Below are positions 23,867 through 24,545 of a DNA stretch of 24,545 nucleotides, piece after piece (within the stretch, counting starts at the first letter, position 1; the number at the start of each line of letters is the position of its first letter). The DNA lies in the NCBI GenBank assembly GCA_002359055.1, contig DEQC01000109.1, positions 1-24,545 of the forward strand. The letters run 5' to 3'. Origin of the DNA: Flavobacteriales bacterium UBA3376. Its GTDB lineage: Bacteria > Bacteroidota > Bacteroidia > Flavobacteriales > Weeksellaceae. The notes beneath the pieces were generated by a model. It was not told the DNA's origin and did no database searches. It worked only from the letters and a program-made list of their open reading frames with translations. The position numbers and the translations under genes were made by a program.

Positions 23867-24202
23867 TTATTTCTTTTCTTGTGTTATTTTATTTACTGCT
23901 TGTTTTAATTGTATCCAAGTTTGTTCTAATTCTTTTAGAAACTCTTCTCCTTGTTCAGTTAGTGAAAAATATTTTCTCGGTGGACCTGAACTGGATTCCT
24001 CCCAACGATATTCCAATACTTCCTCATTTTTTAGTCGAGTCAACAAAGGATAAATAGTCCCCTCCACTACTATCATTTCAGATTTTTTTAATTGGTCCAA
24101 AATGTCCGAAGCATAAGCATCGCCCGTTTTTTGTATGATACTGAGAATGCAATACTCAAGTATGCCCTTTCTCATCTGTGTTTTGGTTTTTTCAATATCC
24201 AT
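23867..24202 (-). CDS. PadR family transcriptional repressor
   Basis: A 111-aa winged-helix regulator. The start at MDIEKTKTQMRKGILEYCIL was chosen since the upstream extension of the frame (to 24238) would include the -7 box. The family pattern is clear: KGILEYCILSIIQKTGDAYASDI (helix 1-2), VEGTIYPLLTRLKNEEVL (recognition helix), then the wing WEESSSGPPRKYFSLTEQGEEFL and a C-terminal helix for dimerisation. PadR proteins often control an adjacent membrane protein and their own gene. Here the next gene, one base downstream, encodes a PspC-domain protein, and two 9-bp direct repeats flank the -33 element of the shared promoter. The ligand is unknown; envelope stress is one guess. Confidence 0.92.
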   Translation of the reverse strand: MDIEKTKTQMRKGILEYCILSIIQKTGDAYASDILDQLKKSEMIVVEGTIYPLLTRLKNEEVLEYRWEESSSGPPRKYFSLTEQGEEFLKELEQTWIQLKQAVNKITQEKK

Positions 24203-24223
24203 AATCTCTGTTGTTATGCTATG

Positions 24224-24255
24224 CAAATATACATACATTATATAGTACTATGCAA
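24224..24255 (-). promoter_or_regulatory. Bacteroidetes-type promoter of the padR-pspC unit
   Basis: On the minus strand TTG (24253-24255) is followed after 21 nt by TATATTTG (24224-24231), a full TAnnTTTG match. The padR ATG lies 21 nt further, giving a leader of about 15 nt. Confidence 0.65.
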
Positions 24256-24269
24256 GACAAAGTACTATG
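24244..24269. repeat. Two direct repeats AGTACTATG, candidate PadR operator
   Basis: AGTACTATG occurs at 24244-24252 and 24261-24269, 17 bp start to start (between one and two helical turns). The repeats lie on both sides of the TTG at -33, so a protein bound there would block RNA polymerase. The first copy is part of the palindrome ATAGTACTAT (24242-24251). Binding by PadR is an inference from position. Confidence 0.55.
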
Positions 24270-24278
24270 TTTTAATAT

Positions 24279-24324
24279 AAAAAATCCTGAAATCAAGACA
24301 AATATCTCTTTTTCAGGATTTTAC
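24279..24324 (-). terminator. Rho-independent terminator of the asparaginase gene
   Basis: A perfect 12-bp stem (AAAATCCTGAAA at 24281-24292 with its complement at 24311-24322) closes an 18-nt loop; on the minus strand it ends in a run of T. It lies 22 nt after the asparaginase stop and upstream of the padR promoter. Confidence 0.82.
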
Positions 24325-24344
24325 GATTTGAAATGTTTTTATAA

Positions 24345-24545
24345 TTATTTGAATTTATTGGTCAATTCACCTCTTAAATTGGTTTCATATGCTTTTTTGA
24401 ACTCAGATTTGCTTAAATTTTGCCCCAACAAATGTATAGTTTTTGTGACCGAAGCTTCAGTTGTCAAATCGTAACCATTGACGGCATCTATTTCTTTGAA
24501 AATATCACTGGTTTCATACCTACCTATTTCCACCATTCCACCTGC
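24345..24545 (-). CDS. ansA: Type I L-asparaginase, C-terminal part (cut by window edge)
   Basis: Only the last 66 residues are present; the frame is open to the window end, and the ATG at 24536 is internal (preceded by Ala-Gly-Gly). Type I asparaginase is cytoplasmic and hydrolyses L-asparagine to aspartate and ammonia. The fragment carries AGGMVEIGRYETS, then VNGYDLTTEASVTKTIHLLG and ETNLRGELTNKFK. The ADMTxEAxLTK-like stretch and the NLRGELT ending match the C-terminus of E. coli AnsA, and lack the features of the periplasmic type II enzyme. A terminator follows 22 nt after the stop. Confidence 0.85.
   Translation of the reverse strand, partial: AGGMVEIGRYETSDIFKEIDAVNGYDLTTEASVTKTIHLLGQNLSKSEFKKAYETNLRGELTNKFK

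Noticed and set aside
24203..24238. Longer start for padR at 24238
   Set aside because: It would place the start codon upstream of a perfect TAnnTTTG box, and the extra residues lack similarity to PadR N-termini.
1..24545. CRISPR arrays, insertion sequences, tRNA genes, prophage or defence islands
   Set aside because: No regularly spaced repeats, transposase or integrase signatures, cloverleaf candidates or phage genes were noticed on either strand; the gene content is housekeeping.

Overview
The window is a stretch of ordinary chromosome from an AT-rich member of the Bacteroidota, most likely class Flavobacteriia. Four things point there: promoters of the Bacteroidetes type (TTG/TTTG, about 18-22 nt, then TAnnTTTG) in front of most transcription units; start codons preceded by A-rich leaders without Shine-Dalgarno sequences; family variants typical of the phylum (long multi-membrane LepB, WbqC next to LepB, LysS with a C-terminal extension); and an str operon ending in rpsJ. 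Species cannot be told from the sequence. No tRNA, rRNA, CRISPR array, insertion sequence or prophage gene was seen, and no gap between genes exceeds 300 bases.

Layout. 1-4181 (+): the end of dapB (lysine/meso-DAP synthesis), then a promoter and the unit lepB - wbqC family - secreted S8 protease, closed by a strong hairpin. 4282-4966 (+): two small exported proteins; the second appears frameshifted by one T in a T8 tract inside its signal peptide. 4945-7074 (-): tex. 7248-8936 (+): lysS, divergent from tex and followed by a terminator. 9058-11485 (+): mtaB (tRNA modification), a membrane PH-domain protein and an alpha/beta hydrolase, packed end to end; mtaB is probably read from a leaderless mRNA. 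11487-11741 (-): a small orphan gene. 11774-15215 (-): the str operon rpsL-rpsG-fusA-rpsJ with a clear promoter and terminator. 15338-20043 (+): a tightly coupled operon of a DegT-type aminotransferase, a SixA-like phosphatase, polyphosphate kinase and exopolyphosphatase. 20023-22053 (-): an acyltransferase, a hotdog thioesterase and isochorismate synthase, the last two probably serving menaquinone synthesis. 22106-24269 (-): a PadR repressor and a PspC-domain membrane protein, with direct repeats around the promoter that may be the PadR operator. 24279-24545 (-): a terminator and the end of type I L-asparaginase.

The genes are mostly housekeeping: protein export and envelope (lepB, protease, PspC), translation (lysS, mtaB, str operon), phosphate storage (ppk/ppx), quinone and amino acid metabolism. 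I see no defence island, biosynthetic cluster or clearly new multi-gene system. The points most worth checking are the poly-T frameshift (possible phase variation), the PadR-PspC module with its repeat operator, the large insertion in the S8 protease, the leaderless mtaB promoter, and the coupling of an aminotransferase and SixA-like phosphatase to polyphosphate turnover.
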